NCBI GenBank assembly: GCA_019279435.1
Contig: JAAALK010000287.1
Location: forward strand, 29,636,162-29,700,161
From: Zizania palustris
Lineage: Eukaryota; Streptophyta; Magnoliopsida; Poales; Poaceae
Reading direction: 5' to 3'
Length of the DNA stretch: 64,000 nucleotides
This document shows positions 1-11,700 of the stretch, in pieces; position 1 is the first letter of the stretch; every line of letters starts with the position of its first letter. The notes under the pieces were generated by a model that ran no database searches, was not told the origin of the DNA, and was given only the letters and a program-made list of their open reading frames with translations. The position numbers and the translations under genes are program-made.

Positions 1-1804
1 TCCAAAAGGGGAGTGGTAGGAGGTGGACAGTGGAGAGAGACTTGGATCAACTGCTGCAATACACAAGGGGTGAGGCGGATGACTCTGAAGTCATCCAAAT
101 CAGCGGAAAACATCCGTTTTTGTGGCCAGATCACTGGCCAGTCAAAGATTATGCCAGAACATTCGATTGCCTTGCCTTAATTCCAGAGATAGAAACTGAA
201 GTGGTTAAGGTCATATCCAAGCATAGTTGTTACGGCGGCGCGGCGAGGCGAGGCGCCAGACTACCTTCACACCTTTTAGGCGAGTATGGCGTGCGGCGAG
301 GCGACGCCATACTCACTTCACACTTCGCAGAAACGGCACATGATTTATCATCACTTAATTCTACTCAGGTCACTAATACAGTAATACTACAATCTATATA
401 GCCACTAGCAAGATTAATATTTTAAGTCACTTAGTGTTAGAACTGATTGGTTCACTAGAGATTAGAGTTTAATTAGAAAATTAACTGAATTAATCAGTTA
501 ACAAAATAATTAAATAACATATTACACAAAGCTGCCATAGCTACATAGGCATGGCATATGCTTTTGTGTTGCTGTCACACAGCACAACTTTTTGCCATGC
601 CTTTTTCACTGTCTCTTCTCTCTCATGACATCTCCTTTTTCCATGGTCATCTCTCTCTCACAGGCATGGGCGCACTTTTCCTCTTCTACTTTTTCCACGC
701 CTCTTGCCTCCTCTCTATGCATCATCTTCTCCATGTCTCTTCCCTTTCCCCCATTCTCTCGCAGTGACTCCGGCAGCACGAAGCAGCACAAATCATGCGG
801 CGGCGCAGTCCCGATGCGACGAGAACGCGGTCGCAACGCAGAGGCAGCATGGATCCAGCGACGATGGCAGCACGGATCCGATGGCAGGGGCGTGGAACCA
901 GGCAGCCGGGTCACAGATCTGGCAGCCGGGATGCAGAAAACAGGCTCGAGAACTCCATCGCCGCTGCCATCTGTCGTCCATGCGAAGCAATATGGCGTCC
1001 ACCCGACGCCAAAGACGATTAAGCGGACGCCATACTCGTCGAGGCGGACGCCACACCCACTTGTGGCGAGTCGTCGGCCGTGGCGTCTGCCACCGACCGC
1101 CCGGACGCCTAATCGTCGATTAGGCGACGATTAGGCGACGCCTTAACAACTATGTATCCAAGATTAGAGAGGCAGGCCTAAAAGCAAGACATGAGGCTGA
1201 CATTTCTCATAATAAGCACATGAGAGATGCTGCAATGAATCCACCTGTGCCATACATTGCTGTCCACATGAGAATAGAAAAGGATTGGATGATCCATTGC
1301 AAGAAGTGGGAACAGCGTTCCAATTCAAATGAAATCTGCAGCAGTAAACAAGAGATCATCCATAAGGTCTCACAGATCACTGATCTGCGTCGGCCAGTTG
1401 TGGTTTATCTTGCAGTATCTGACAGCCTTCTAGAAGATGATTCAATAACTAGTGGTTGGAGAGTTGGCATGGTTGCTTTTGAGAAGAAGAGACTTGGAGT
1501 TACTGACATCTATAATAGGCAACCTTATCTTATAAAGTCTGCTATTGACTTTGAGGTATGTGCTAGAGCAGATGTTTTTGTTGGCAATAGCTTCTCAACA
1601 TTTTCCAACCTTGTAGTGCTGTCAAGAACACAAAGGTTATATAAGCTGGGAGAGGCAAGCTCATGTGGGGAGAATGCCGGGCTTTCATCCTATGCTTACA
1701 ATGTTATTGGAGATGAAGCTGGACCACAGAGATGGATGGCAGACATGTCAGATACAAGCCTCCAAAACATAAGTTACGGGACGAATAATGTCTCATGCCA
1801 CTGA
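1..1804 (+). pseudogene. O-fucosyltransferase family gene, 3' part, interrupted by a transposon
   Basis: Plant GDP-fucose protein O-fucosyltransferase-like protein, a Golgi-type glycosyltransferase family. Coding sequence is open from the left edge to 221 and resumes in frame at 1163, ending with TGA at 1802-1804. Motifs seen are IAVHMRIEKDW, which holds the H-x-R signature of the sugar-nucleotide site, and ADVFVGNSFSTFSNLV near the C-terminus, typical of the family's last conserved block. The 933 bp between the two parts is a hAT-like element, and reading into it meets a stop at 399-401. The 5' exons lie outside the window. I call it disrupted because the insertion falls inside coding sequence. 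If the element were spliced out as an intron the gene could still work, but no clean splice pair was found. The family call is firm; the acceptor substrate is unknown. Confidence 0.8.
222..1154. mobile_element. hAT-like non-autonomous DNA transposon
   Basis: A 933-bp insertion with perfect 11-bp terminal inverted repeats, CATAGTTGTTA at 222-232 and its complement at 1144-1154. It is flanked by an exact 8-bp direct repeat, TATCCAAG, at 214-221 and 1155-1162. An 8-bp target duplication is diagnostic of the hAT superfamily. Both subterminal regions are GC-rich and carry many copies of GGCGACGCC-like motifs in both orientations, as in many plant hAT elements. No transposase-like frame is visible inside, so it would need a transposase supplied in trans. 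The middle (about 540-780) is pyrimidine-rich and of unknown origin. Confidence 0.88.
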
Positions 1805-2582
1805 CTTATGACATAAAACACTTGACTGAACATGATCACACACAGATAATTCATGCCTTCATGGTGGAACATTACCTACAAACGAAAGAGCATGTTAAAA
1901 GATGGATATTGGCATGCCACACTTCTGAGAGACTTCAGCCAAGAATTGTCTGCAGAGTGCAGATCTTGTGAGTGTGTACAAAAACTGTTCTCCGAAGGAC
2001 GTTGACCTGTATTGAAGTCTTTAGTTTGTAAAGTTAAATGATGTGTGATAATTTGTCCTTTTCCTTTGAACTTTTTATGGTTTCAGTAGCAGCTTCATAC
2101 TGGGATTTGACCGTGTCAGTTTTAGTGTATTTGTATGAAGTGTATTTGTTTGTCTGCAGTAGTGTTCTGACTTGACAAACTCTTGATCACCAGTACTGTG
2201 ATAGCTGCCTTTAAATAGATTCTGCTTTTGGATTTGTATTGTCTCATGTGATCTTGAGGTTTCGAGCAACAACTTCCCATCTTCCACCGTCTTTGCTACC
2301 AGTTTTTGAATTATTGAGACTTGAGAAGAAGGAAACTGGGACTCCATCCTACCAGTGATGCTTCAGGTTTAATTCAGGAATATTTACTTCATATATCTCA
2401 TGTTTATTCAAAATTCAACATTTCAGTGCACATAAGCTTAGAAGAAGTTTGTTTCCAGGTCACAACTTGCAGCATCAGAAAAACGGGCAAAGTGAAATAA
2501 AGTTACAGCCGCCGCTAGACTGAGTGGGGAAGAACAATGGCAGGCGACAACTCCAAGAATCACCATCGGCTATATCTACCTA
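1805..2582. other. Convergent 3' flanks, no gene seen
   Basis: AT-rich sequence between the O-fucosyltransferase stop and the stop of the opposite-strand OTU gene. It probably holds both 3' UTRs. The open frame on the minus strand at 2075-2347 has no recognisable domain and was not kept. Confidence 0.5.
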
Positions 2583-5500
2583 CTAGAACAGCCAGTGCTT
2601 CTTTTTAGTCTTGCGATTTGGAAGATCTGAAAGTACAGAACATATTATGAGTACGAGGAAATTAACCATCAAAGCAGAAATATCCCAGTAGAAATTGCTG
2701 AAATGTATGGGTTGAAATTGCATGCAAATACCAATGAGCACAATAAACTATACCTTCAGTTGCATACAAGGAATTGTAGTGTACCTCACTCCAAAAACTT
2801 AGCCAAAGCTCTGCAAAAGGAACCATGTGGATGTGGATGATCATTGACCAAACACCACAATTTTCCATTGGTATGTATTCAATACCCTTACATGAATACA
2901 GAAAATGTGAGCATTGGAACAAACAGGATCTCAAGTTCTCAACTCTGACCTCTTGTGGGAGTGGCATCTCTGGGGACTATTTCGATTAGGCATGTGTCTC
3001 TAAATGATGTGAGCAGACAAATCTTGGCAGCAAACTAATCCAACAGATAAAACTGGTGTTAGCCAAATTATAACTGGTATGATGCGTGCCAATATTCTGA
3101 AAACATTCTTATTTCAAATTTCAAGTTTAGACTTTAGACTTTAGAGTGAGAGATGACAATTACAGGCTTTCAGCTTGCCGGGTCATCACAAAGAATATAA
3201 GTGACTATTCGACTAAATATGAGAAACATGGTGTTGAGCTGTTGATTCAGAATTTGAGATATGAGAAAACGATTGGAGGTGGCACCTGGATTTTTTACTC
3301 AACCATACAGGAGAATGAAAAGGTTTGTGATAGTAGAGCCTCACGGTTGCCAAGGAACTGCCTCTCGATCGCAATCCAGGCCTGCCGAGCGGTGCCACCA
3401 TCCCGCACGATGTCTTGGAGCTCGACAGTGATGGAGTACTGCCGTCGCATGAAGGGGATGGCGGATTCTCTTCGTGACCTTGGCGAGCCTGTTGCGGACC
3501 ACACTCTTGTCCTTAACATCCTCCGCGGTCTCGGAGACAGCTACACCCATCTCCGGACATGGATCACCAGGACAGTGCCGTTCCCCTCCTTCCGCGAGGT
3601 TCGTGATGACCTTGCCCTCGAGGAGATGACCCGGGGACTCGCTCCCACATCTACTACCGTGGTGACTGCTCTAGTCGTCTCCGGCCTCCTCCTCTCCTTT
3701 TCGTGGGCTGGGTTCCGCCACCATGGCCGGATCCGCTCCTCTCTGGCCCGGATCTGCCGTCGGGGCAGCCAGATCTGGCGCCGCCGGCCTCCCTCCGCTC
3801 GTATCCGTCGCCGGGGCGGCCGGATCTGGCGCCGCCGGCCTCCCCCCGCCTGGTTTCGGCCTCTCCCCGCCCTGCCTAGGTTTATGGTTGGGTTGGCTAG
3901 GTGGGGTGAGCCTAACATGGTATGTGTGGGCCCCTCCTGTAAGGCTCCCCTTCTTCTATCCTCCCAACCCTAGGGAGAGGAATACAGCTAGCACTTCCTA
4001 CATGGTATCAGAGCCTTAGGCTCCCCCCTTCCCCCCTCTTCTCTCCTGCCACCGGCGCCGCCGCTGCCGCCTCCATGGCCGGCGAGCCTCCTCCGGCGAG
4101 CACCACCTTCTCCTTCTCGGCCCCGGCCGTGCCCCGTGTCCCCGCGACACCTGTCGCGCCACGCGCGGCCCCGGCTTCTTCCTCCCACTACGCCAACCCT
4201 GTTCGGGTCTACCAGCGCCGCCCGACGGGTGTTGCACTGGCCCGCTCTCGCGCCGAGCCGCCGGTGTACCACCCGCCCATCCTCCACCGCGATCCCCACC
4301 ACACTCACCCGATGGTGACTCGGCGGGCTGCGGGGGTCCTCCGTCCAGTTGACCGCCTGGTCCTCTCCGCCGCTACGGAGCCGCCAGTCTCTCCCATACC
4401 CTCCACTGTTCGTGGCGCCCTGGCGGATCCACACTGGTGCCACGCGATGGAGGAAGAATATGCGGCCCTTCTGGCCAATCAGACCTGGGACCTAGTGCCT
4501 CGTCCCTCTGGCTGCAATGTGGTCACTGACAAGTGGATCTGGATACATAAACGCAAGGCAGATGGTTCGCTGGATCGCTACAAGGCTCGCTGGGTCTTTT
4601 GGGGTTTCACCCAGCGCCCTGGAGTTGACTACGATGAGACCTTCAGCCTAGTGGTGAAGTCTGCTACTGTCCGGACCGTGCTCTCCCTGGCTCTCTCGAG
4701 GTCCTGGCCAGTTCACCAGCTCGATGTGAAGAATGCCTTCCTCCATGGCACCCTGACGGAGACTGTGTACTGCAGCCAGCCTGCGGGCTTTGTGGATCCC
4801 GCTCACCCTGAGCGTGTTTGCCGGCTCAACAAGTCTCTGTATGGTCTAAAGCAGGCTCCTCGGGCTTGGTACAGTCGGTTCGCCTCCTTCCTGGTGTCTG
4901 TGGGGTTCAGCGAAGCCAAGAGTGACACCTCTTTATTTGTCCTCCACTACGGTGCTGACTCAGCCTACTTGCTGCTTTATGTGGATGACATTATTCTCAC
5001 TGCGTCCAGCCAGTCTCTACTTCAGCGGATTGTCTCTTCGTTGCAGCAGGAGTTTGCCATGAAAGACCTTGGTGTGTTCCATCACTTCTTGGGAGTGACA
5101 GTGGAACACCGCCCTGATGGCCTCTTCCTTCACCAGTGCCAGTACGCCTTGGATGTCCTTCAACGCGCAGGGATGACTGACTGCAAGCCCTGTGCCACTC
5201 CAGTCGATGCTCAGTCCAAGATTTCTGGTACCAAGGGCGCACCAGTGGATGATCCCACTGCCTACCGAAGCATTGCTGGCGCCCTTCAGTACCTCACTTT
5301 CACTCGGCCGGATATCTCCTATGCGGTGCAGCAGGTGTGCCTTCACATGCACGACCCCAGGGACCTGCACCTTACCGCTATGAAGCGGATCCTCCGCTAT
5401 CTGCGCGGCTCCCTCGACTTTGGGCTTCACCTTCGACGTTCTCCTGTTGCTGAGCTCGTGGTTTACACTGACGCCGACTGGGCGGGCTGCCCGGACACGC

Positions 5501-7338
5501 GTCGCTCCACCTCCGGCTACGCCGTCTTCCTTGGTGGCAACCTCGTGTCTTGGTCATCCAAGCGGCAGCCGGTTGTCTCCCGCTCCAGTGCCGAGGCTGA
5601 GTACCGGGCGGTTGCCAATGGGGTGGCCGAGGCATCCTGGCTCCGGCAGCTCCTCGGGGAGCTCCATAGCCCCCTCGCCAGGAGTACTTTGGTCTACTGC
5701 GACAACGTCAGCGCCGTCTACCTCTCCACCAACCCGTCCAGCACCAACGCACCAAGCATGTGAAAATTGACCTCCACTTCATTCGTGATCATGTCGTCGT
5801 GGGAGATGTCCGTGTTCTACATGTGCCTACCACCTCCCAGTTTGCCGACATCTTCACCAAAGGCTTGCCTTCCTCCATCTTCTCCGAGTTCCGCTCCAGT
5901 CTCAACATCCGCTGCGCCGGAGTTTCGACTGCGGGGGGTGTTAGAGTGTGTGTGTGTGTTTGTCGTGTGGGCCCCTCCTGTAAGGCTCCCCTTCTTCTAT
6001 CCTCCCAATCCTAGGGAGAGGAATACAGCTAGCACTTCCTACAGTATAGATAGTTTCAGAGTAATCACTAAATTATAGCCACAAGGAACCAAAAAGAAAA
6101 CCCAATTCCCCTGTTTTACTAAAAATTTAGAGCACAAAGTTCCTCTGAAATCAATAGCTATCAATAAGCAAAAAATATATATTCTTGCAACACCAATATG
6201 CTGTTAGGTTACAACTTGGTAGAATTTTTTTCAAACAAGGATCATATTAATCTACATTTAGAACTAAGTAACAAGATAAACAATAATAATAAAGCCTACA
6301 GTTAAAAGGTATTTACTCATAACAAACCAGTCAGCCATCTTGAAAGTGCTATGTTACCCGGTCTGCAGCCGCTTGTAAGGTCACATGATCTCCCCATTCT
6401 CCAGATCTACAACCCCAGAAATAAAATACTATGAGTAAGGACATAAACAATAAATTGAAAGTTTCACATGATATACATCTTGAATTTGCTATGAACTAGA
6501 ACCTTTTCATTTTCTTCATGTACACATTATATTCCAATGGTACATAGCATTCATAGTGTTTCCTGAATTCCTTTAGCTAAACCCAAGAGCAGAGAAAGAG
6601 TATTTCAGCATAGTGCAATCATGAAACTAGATTGATGCAACTAAGATATAAACTTTTACAGAACAAACAAGTTATGTTAAGGAAAGACTCAATTTAGAAG
6701 AGGGAGGGAGGGATCTACCTGCTTCATTACTGACTTCCTCACATGTTTGTTATAGTCAGGATTGCGGAATATCTGATCTGCCAAAGCTCGGAACTGTAAG
6801 AGGAAAACACACAGCAAAAAGCAAACAATGTTGGATACGCACAACGAAAACTTGACCTGGTAGATGAACTGAAATAAGATCACTACAAGATAAAATCTTT
6901 TGAAAGAGGATATTATGGAAATATGTCACTTCAGTTTATATGGGAAAGATGTGCTAAATTATCAATAACTAAAGTTATAATACATTTAAGCAATAAATTT
7001 CCTGACAAGATCTACATCAATTAGTCAATAGTGAGTTAGGTGTCTATTCAGAATGTAGGAGAAATGCCTTTTAAATACTTTTTATTTATAGAAACAAAGA
7101 GGAATTCTGTGTGCATGTTAAAATATAACAACCTGACAATTTCCATCTCCTTCTATTTGGAATTCAGCTAAGCCATAAGTGCCCAATCTGACAAATTAAA
7201 AGGGCGAATAAATGAACGTAGCATAAATCAGAGGGCAAAAGCAAGAAAACAACACAATATCTACCTTTCCAGTAATGTTTCATGGTCTATTGTGGCATTA
7301 TTAACATCAGGAATTTGGCCATTAACTCGAGGAGTGTG
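2583..7338 (-). CDS. OTU-domain cysteine protease (deubiquitinase)
   Basis: OTU-family deubiquitinase, which cleaves ubiquitin from proteins in the cytosol or nucleus. Coding exons deduced from GT-AG borders and phase, in minus-strand order: 7338-7265, 7187-7133, 6793-6719, 6576-6503, 6406-6358, 3034-2950, 2810-2754 and 2626-2583 with the stop. All phases match across junctions. The catalytic Cys lies in EGDGNCQ|FRAL, split by an intron, with the nucleophile's Asp two residues before it. The catalytic His is in SFWSEVHYNSLY near the C-terminus. Other family blocks are SGEWGDHVTLQAAAD and AAKICLLTSFRDTC. The protein ends in a basic tail, KTKKKHWLF. The order and content fit the plant OTU9/10/11 group. 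Exons upstream of 7338 with the start codon were not resolved. The 3.3-kb intron 6357-3035 carries a copia element. Confidence 0.87.
3336..3912 (+). pseudogene. copia gag fragment with an internal inversion
   Basis: The plus strand from 3431 encodes a UBN2-type copia gag block including MEYCRRMKGMADSLRDLGE and LEEMTRG. The segment just before it, 3336-3424, encodes the immediately upstream part of the same gag domain (LQDIVRDGGTARQAWIAIE) on the minus strand. The two parts therefore meet head to head near 3425-3430. Downstream of about 3660 the frame becomes low-complexity Arg/Pro with an imperfect repeat near 3755-3840 and then runs into the LTR. It has no start codon or zinc knuckle and is a relic. 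Confidence 0.75.
3923..4002 (+). repeat. copia left LTR copy (partial), followed by primer-binding site
   Basis: Matches the right LTR (5939-6043) from GTGTGGGCCCCTCC to the terminal CTTCCTACA with few differences. It lacks the first roughly 25 bp (TGTTAGAG and the TG run). It is followed directly by TGGTATCAGAGCC, complementary to the 3' end of initiator Met-tRNA. Confidence 0.8.
4075..5933 (+). pseudogene. copia reverse transcriptase-RNase H remnant
   Basis: A long frame opens at 4075 with a Pro/Ala-rich leader and then a standard copia RT domain: WIWIHKRKADGSLDRYKARW, DVKNAFLHG, SLYGLKQAPRAWY and the catalytic YVDDI. RNase H follows with YTDADWAGCPDTRRSTSGY and SSAEAEYRA. The frame stops at 5761-5763, and the conserved C-terminal block (KIDLHFIRDHV, FADIFTKGL) continues in another frame from about 5730 to 5933. 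There is therefore one frameshift near the end. Gag, protease and integrase are absent, so it cannot be autonomous. Confidence 0.88.
5939..6043 (+). repeat. copia right LTR
   Basis: 105 bp beginning TGTTAGAG and ending CCTACA, preceded by a polypurine tract (GCGGGGGG) and containing a short TG microsatellite. It is short for a copia LTR. Confidence 0.75.
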
Positions 7339-8408
7339 CTGCCAATGAGGAGTACATCAGCAACTTGGTACAGGGGGTCTAGCACAGTAGCACTAGAACA
7401 CGCAGCATAATATGAAGAATATACGAAGCACATATCAAAAACAGTTTGTTCATTACTAGACGAGTTCTTACGCTAGACAGCTAAATAGATTAACTGCAGG
7501 CTGAAAAGGAAAGAATCAGTGCGCTGATAAATAATACCAGCAGTTAAGAGCATACATCTGCATAATAACATGGACAATAAACACAATATAAAGAAACTGG
7601 TGGCAAGTAGCAAACAAGCATGTGAATACATATTATGATTGTCCATTTCGTCGAGAAAAGAGATTCTAAGTTTCTAACAGCCAAGTGATCATCTTCAAAA
7701 GAAGGAATTCCTTTGAAACTGATAGTAATGTAGAGGAGGTGTTCAGATCACAATGTGGTAACTTTGGAAAATATCATGCTCACTGTATAAACAATGAAAT
7801 ATTATTAACAGACAGGGATGTCCAATGAACAAATGGAACATGATGACAATCAACAATAAACAAATTTAATTGCCACAGAAGAAATGGCACACACGTCTGG
7901 CTCTACCAAACCATTTTTCGTACCTGATGTATTTATTGCAAACTATACTCAATTAGGTAAAAATGAAACTCTAACAAGGCCTTAGAAATGTAGTACCAGA
8001 ATGCCAGATTGTACAGCAACTAATTTGCTAAATAATGAGATAATTGTCGACTTGATAACTGTACGGATTTTTCTTACACAGCAACACTGTAAATCAAACG
8101 AGGAATAAGGAATCTGACATTTTCAAAGAAGAAAAATTTCACGCGCCTCCTTGCATTACTGGAGGAAATTACGAGCTCTCTAAAACCAGCAGCCAAGATT
8201 GAGCTAACTGGCTAAGAATTTTCCACATACAAATCGTAGATAAACCAACGGATCTGAGCTTGCAAGGATCCATCTAACCGGTCACAAAAAAAAACATTTT
8301 TCTTGCCCGAACTAAATCCAAATGTCCGGGTCCGGATGGCTGAAGAAGTGGAGCGCAGGAGGAGGAGGAGGAGGGGAGGTACACGACTTAAGAGAGAAGA
8401 ACGGATAC

Positions 8409-8624
8409 CTTCAGTTCGACTCGAATCGAGACGGCGGCCGGTCGGCCGCGTGGCCCCTCGAAACCTTGTCGCCGGCCAGGCCGTGCGCGCACATGGGAGG
8501 ACGGAGGAGGCAAGTGCGGAGAGGAGGCCGCTCCACACTACACAGACACCGTTCTTCTCGCCGGACGCGCGCGCGAGGAGCTCTGTCTGGCGCTGCAGAT
8601 CGGAGCGGAGACAGAGAAGAACAC
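8409..8624 (-). promoter_or_regulatory. Probable 5' UTR exon and promoter-proximal DNA of the OTU gene
   Basis: A GC-rich block on the minus strand with pyrimidine-rich sequence ends in AACTGAAG|GTATCC, a good donor at 8409/8408. No long coding frame with domain similarity is visible, so I infer a non-coding first exon with a leader intron. The LINE target-site duplication starts at 8625, leaving little room for the native promoter. Confidence 0.45.
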
Positions 8625-8639
8625 GTTGACTGAACTGTT
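8625..8639. repeat. LINE target-site duplication, left copy
   Basis: GTTGACTGAACTGTT, identical to 27971-27985. Confidence 0.9.
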
Positions 8640-8763
8640 TTGTTTTTGAGGATAAAAAGTAGGAGAGGCTTCTACTATAGTTATATATTTATAGAACAGC
8701 GAATTTATAGATGAAAAAGAAACAAAAACCTACAAATCTACCCCTATCTTCTACTAAAGCAAA

Positions 8764-11700
8764 TTATAAATTTGCTATCCAAAGTAACAGCGATTCTCTT
8801 ACAGCGGGCTTACATCTTAGACTCTGCAATTTTAGCGCAGTAGTAAACAAAGTTAACCAGGTAATAATCGATGGTCTTTCTTGACGGAAGATGCAGTTAT
8901 TTCTATGTAACCAGATTGACCAAGCCCCTGTTACAATAATTTCCATAGAAAATTTCATCCGCAATCTTGTATTGATTTCCTGGACTCCCTCTATCACTGT
9001 ATCTTGCTGTGGCCAAAAAATCCCTATTCGTGCCCAACAAGCTGCGCTGAATCGACATCTGACGAAGAGGTGTAAGGCAGTTTCTCCTATACAATCCTCA
9101 CAAAAAATGCAATAGTCCTCTATATCTGAAGCTATGATACTCCTCCTTCTTAGCATGTCTTTAGTGTTTAATCTATCATGCAACAATAACCAAAAGAAGA
9201 CTTTCAGTTTCATTTGGCACTTACTTTTCCACAAGGGCTTGAATACCGGAGAGACCACTAAATGACAGTAAGTGTTGGAGTACATATTCTTGACTGTGTA
9301 GTTCGTGCTGCCCCAAATGTAGCTCCAACTGTCCAAAATTCCAGGTTGCATATTGAGTGCAGCCATCTGTTGCATTATGTCCATTAGCTCTAGAATTGCC
9401 TCTTGAGATAGAGGCAAGATGAACAGCTTTGACAGATCTTGTTGCTGCAAAAAATGAAGAACTGACTTGTTTCTGTTTTTTGCGAAGGTTAGTAATCTTG
9501 GAGCTGTTAGCTGTAATTTCTGCGAGAGCCAGGTGTCAACCAAAAGGACATGGAGAGACCGTCACCCAATGTTGGTCTTGCCATTCCTAAGAACAAAGGT
9601 ATTAGCTTTAGAATCCCTTTCCACCATCTTGAGCCTCGAAGCGTTCCAATATGTGGTATATCACCCTTTTTGTAATAAGTGCCCCAAATCAACTCTACCC
9701 AAGGAACTTTTGATCTGTTGTAGAATTTGTGTAAATGTTTGAATAGCAAAGCATTGTTTTGTCCATATAAATTGATCACCCCTAGTCCACCTTTAAGTTT
9801 AGGTTTGCACACCTTATCCCATTTTATTAATGCACGGACCGTATTTCTTGAGTCATTGCCATTCCATAAACATCTTCTCCGACATTTGTCAATCTTCTGC
9901 AACACTTTTCTTGGTAGATTAAACATGGCCATAATAAAAGATGGCAGGGAGGAAAGGACTGAGTTAATGATTTGGAGTCTTCCCGCCATTGATAGCCAGT
10001 AAGCTGTTGCCCCTAGTCTCTTTTCAATCTTTGTGATAAGTGGTATGTATTCCTTGTATTTTGGTAGTGCAGTCCCTAAAGGGACACCCAGATAGTTGAT
10101 TGGAAATTGTCCAATTGGACATCCAAACGTGCCGGCATAAATCTCAGCGCTTGTAGGGTCAATATTAAGAGGAATCATAACTGATTTAGCTAATTAATCC
10201 TCAGACCAGTAAACATGGCATATGTATTTAGCAGCCCTTTAAGACAGAATATGTTTTGCTGTGTAGCTTCGACGTATATCATTGTGTCATCTGCGTATTG
10301 TATCACCGGGAAGTCTTTTTGGTTATGACATGCCAGAGCCTTTAGTAAACCCATTGAACCTGCACTGTTAATGATATATTGCAGTAACTCTGCTATTATT
10401 ACAAACAGAATTGGTGATAGTGGATCTCCTTGTCTGACCCCCCGCTTGCATTCAAATTTTCTTCCTACAATTCCATTGATGATTACAGACGAAGACCCTG
10501 AATTCAAAATCAGTTTTATCCATTGTATCCATCTTTGTGGAAAGCTAAGTTTTATTAACATCATGATAATTGCAGAATGTTCAACAAGATCAAATGCTTT
10601 CTCAAAGTCCAATTTGAATAATACCGTTGGGGACCTTGACCTGCTGCATTGATGAACAAAATCAAAATTCCATGCCAGGCAATCCTGAATTGACCTTCCT
10701 TTGATAAACCCATATTGATGTGCATGAATCCCTTCTTTCAAGAAAGGCTGTAGGCGGTTTGCCAGAATCTTAGTAATGAGTTTGATCCCAAAATTTACCA
10801 AAGAGATTGGTCTATAGTCTGAGAAATTTAAGGGGATCTCTTTTTTTGGAATCAGAATGATATAAGAGTCATTTATTGGTTTAAGGTCCAAGTTCCCATC
10901 GTAGAATTCAGCTAGTAGATTGTAAAAATTCTGTTTCACTACCTCCCAAAAACTTTTGTAGAATAAACCATTGAACCCATCAGGACCCGGAGCTTTATGA
11001 GCTGGAAATTTGGCAATTACTTCATCTATTTCTTGTTGCTCAAATGGCATCGTGATGCTATCGATTCCTTGTAAAGTATTAAAGTTAATTGGACAGCTCC
11101 AATTTTCCTGCATAGGACATGAGACCCCTAATCTGAGTTTGAAAACCTGAAGGGCTTCCATTTCCAGTTCTCTTTGAGTTGTTATAGCTCTTCCGTCTGA
11201 TGTGATAATAGAGGTAATGCTATTGTGTCGTCTCCTGTCAGACTCCGCTGCATGAAAGAATTTGTATTTTCATCCCCTAGACATGTCCACCTTTCCGTGT
11301 ATCTCTGCTTCCAATAGGTATTTTTATGGTCCAGAAGCGAAGCAATTCTTTCCTTCAAAAGGTTTCTGAATAAATTCTCTAAATTTGAAAGAATCCTAAA
11401 CTCCTCAAAAGAGTCCAGTGCTGCAAGAACTATGTGACAGGCTTTTAGAGAAGCTTCTAAGTTTCCACATTTTCTTTTCCATTTTAACATAGCTTGTTTG
11501 AGAAACATTGTCTTTCTGACTATTACATATGATTCTTGATCTGCTCTTATTGCATTTGACCAACAGTCTGCTACCAACTCCCTGAAACCCAACATGTCCA
11601 GCCAATAATTTTCAAATCTGAAGAGGCATGGTCTGTCAAACTTGGTAGCTATTTGGATTAGACAAGGTGTGTGATCTGAAGTGAATTTGTCTAACGCTTT

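Larger units (their letters stand above)
3336..6043 (+). mobile_element. Rearranged Ty1/copia retrotransposon in an OTU intron
   Basis: Composite copia element. From the left: a gag piece in antisense (3336-3424), a gag piece in sense (from 3431), an LTR copy (3923-4002), a primer-binding site (TGGTATCAGAGCC at 4003), an RT/RNase H frame, a purine tract (5933-5938) and the right LTR (5939-6043). The integrase and the element's own gag are missing between the primer site and RT. No 5-bp target duplication was found around the whole, consistent with rearrangement. It lies wholly inside an intron of the opposite-strand OTU gene. Confidence 0.85.

Noticed and set aside
592..1134. Long overlapping frames within the hAT-like element
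   Set aside because: They arise from GC-rich motif arrays, overlap on both strands and show no transposase blocks.
3541..4443. Arg/Gly-rich minus-strand frames over the copia element
   Set aside because: They are antisense shadows of GC-rich gag and the Pro/Ala leader.
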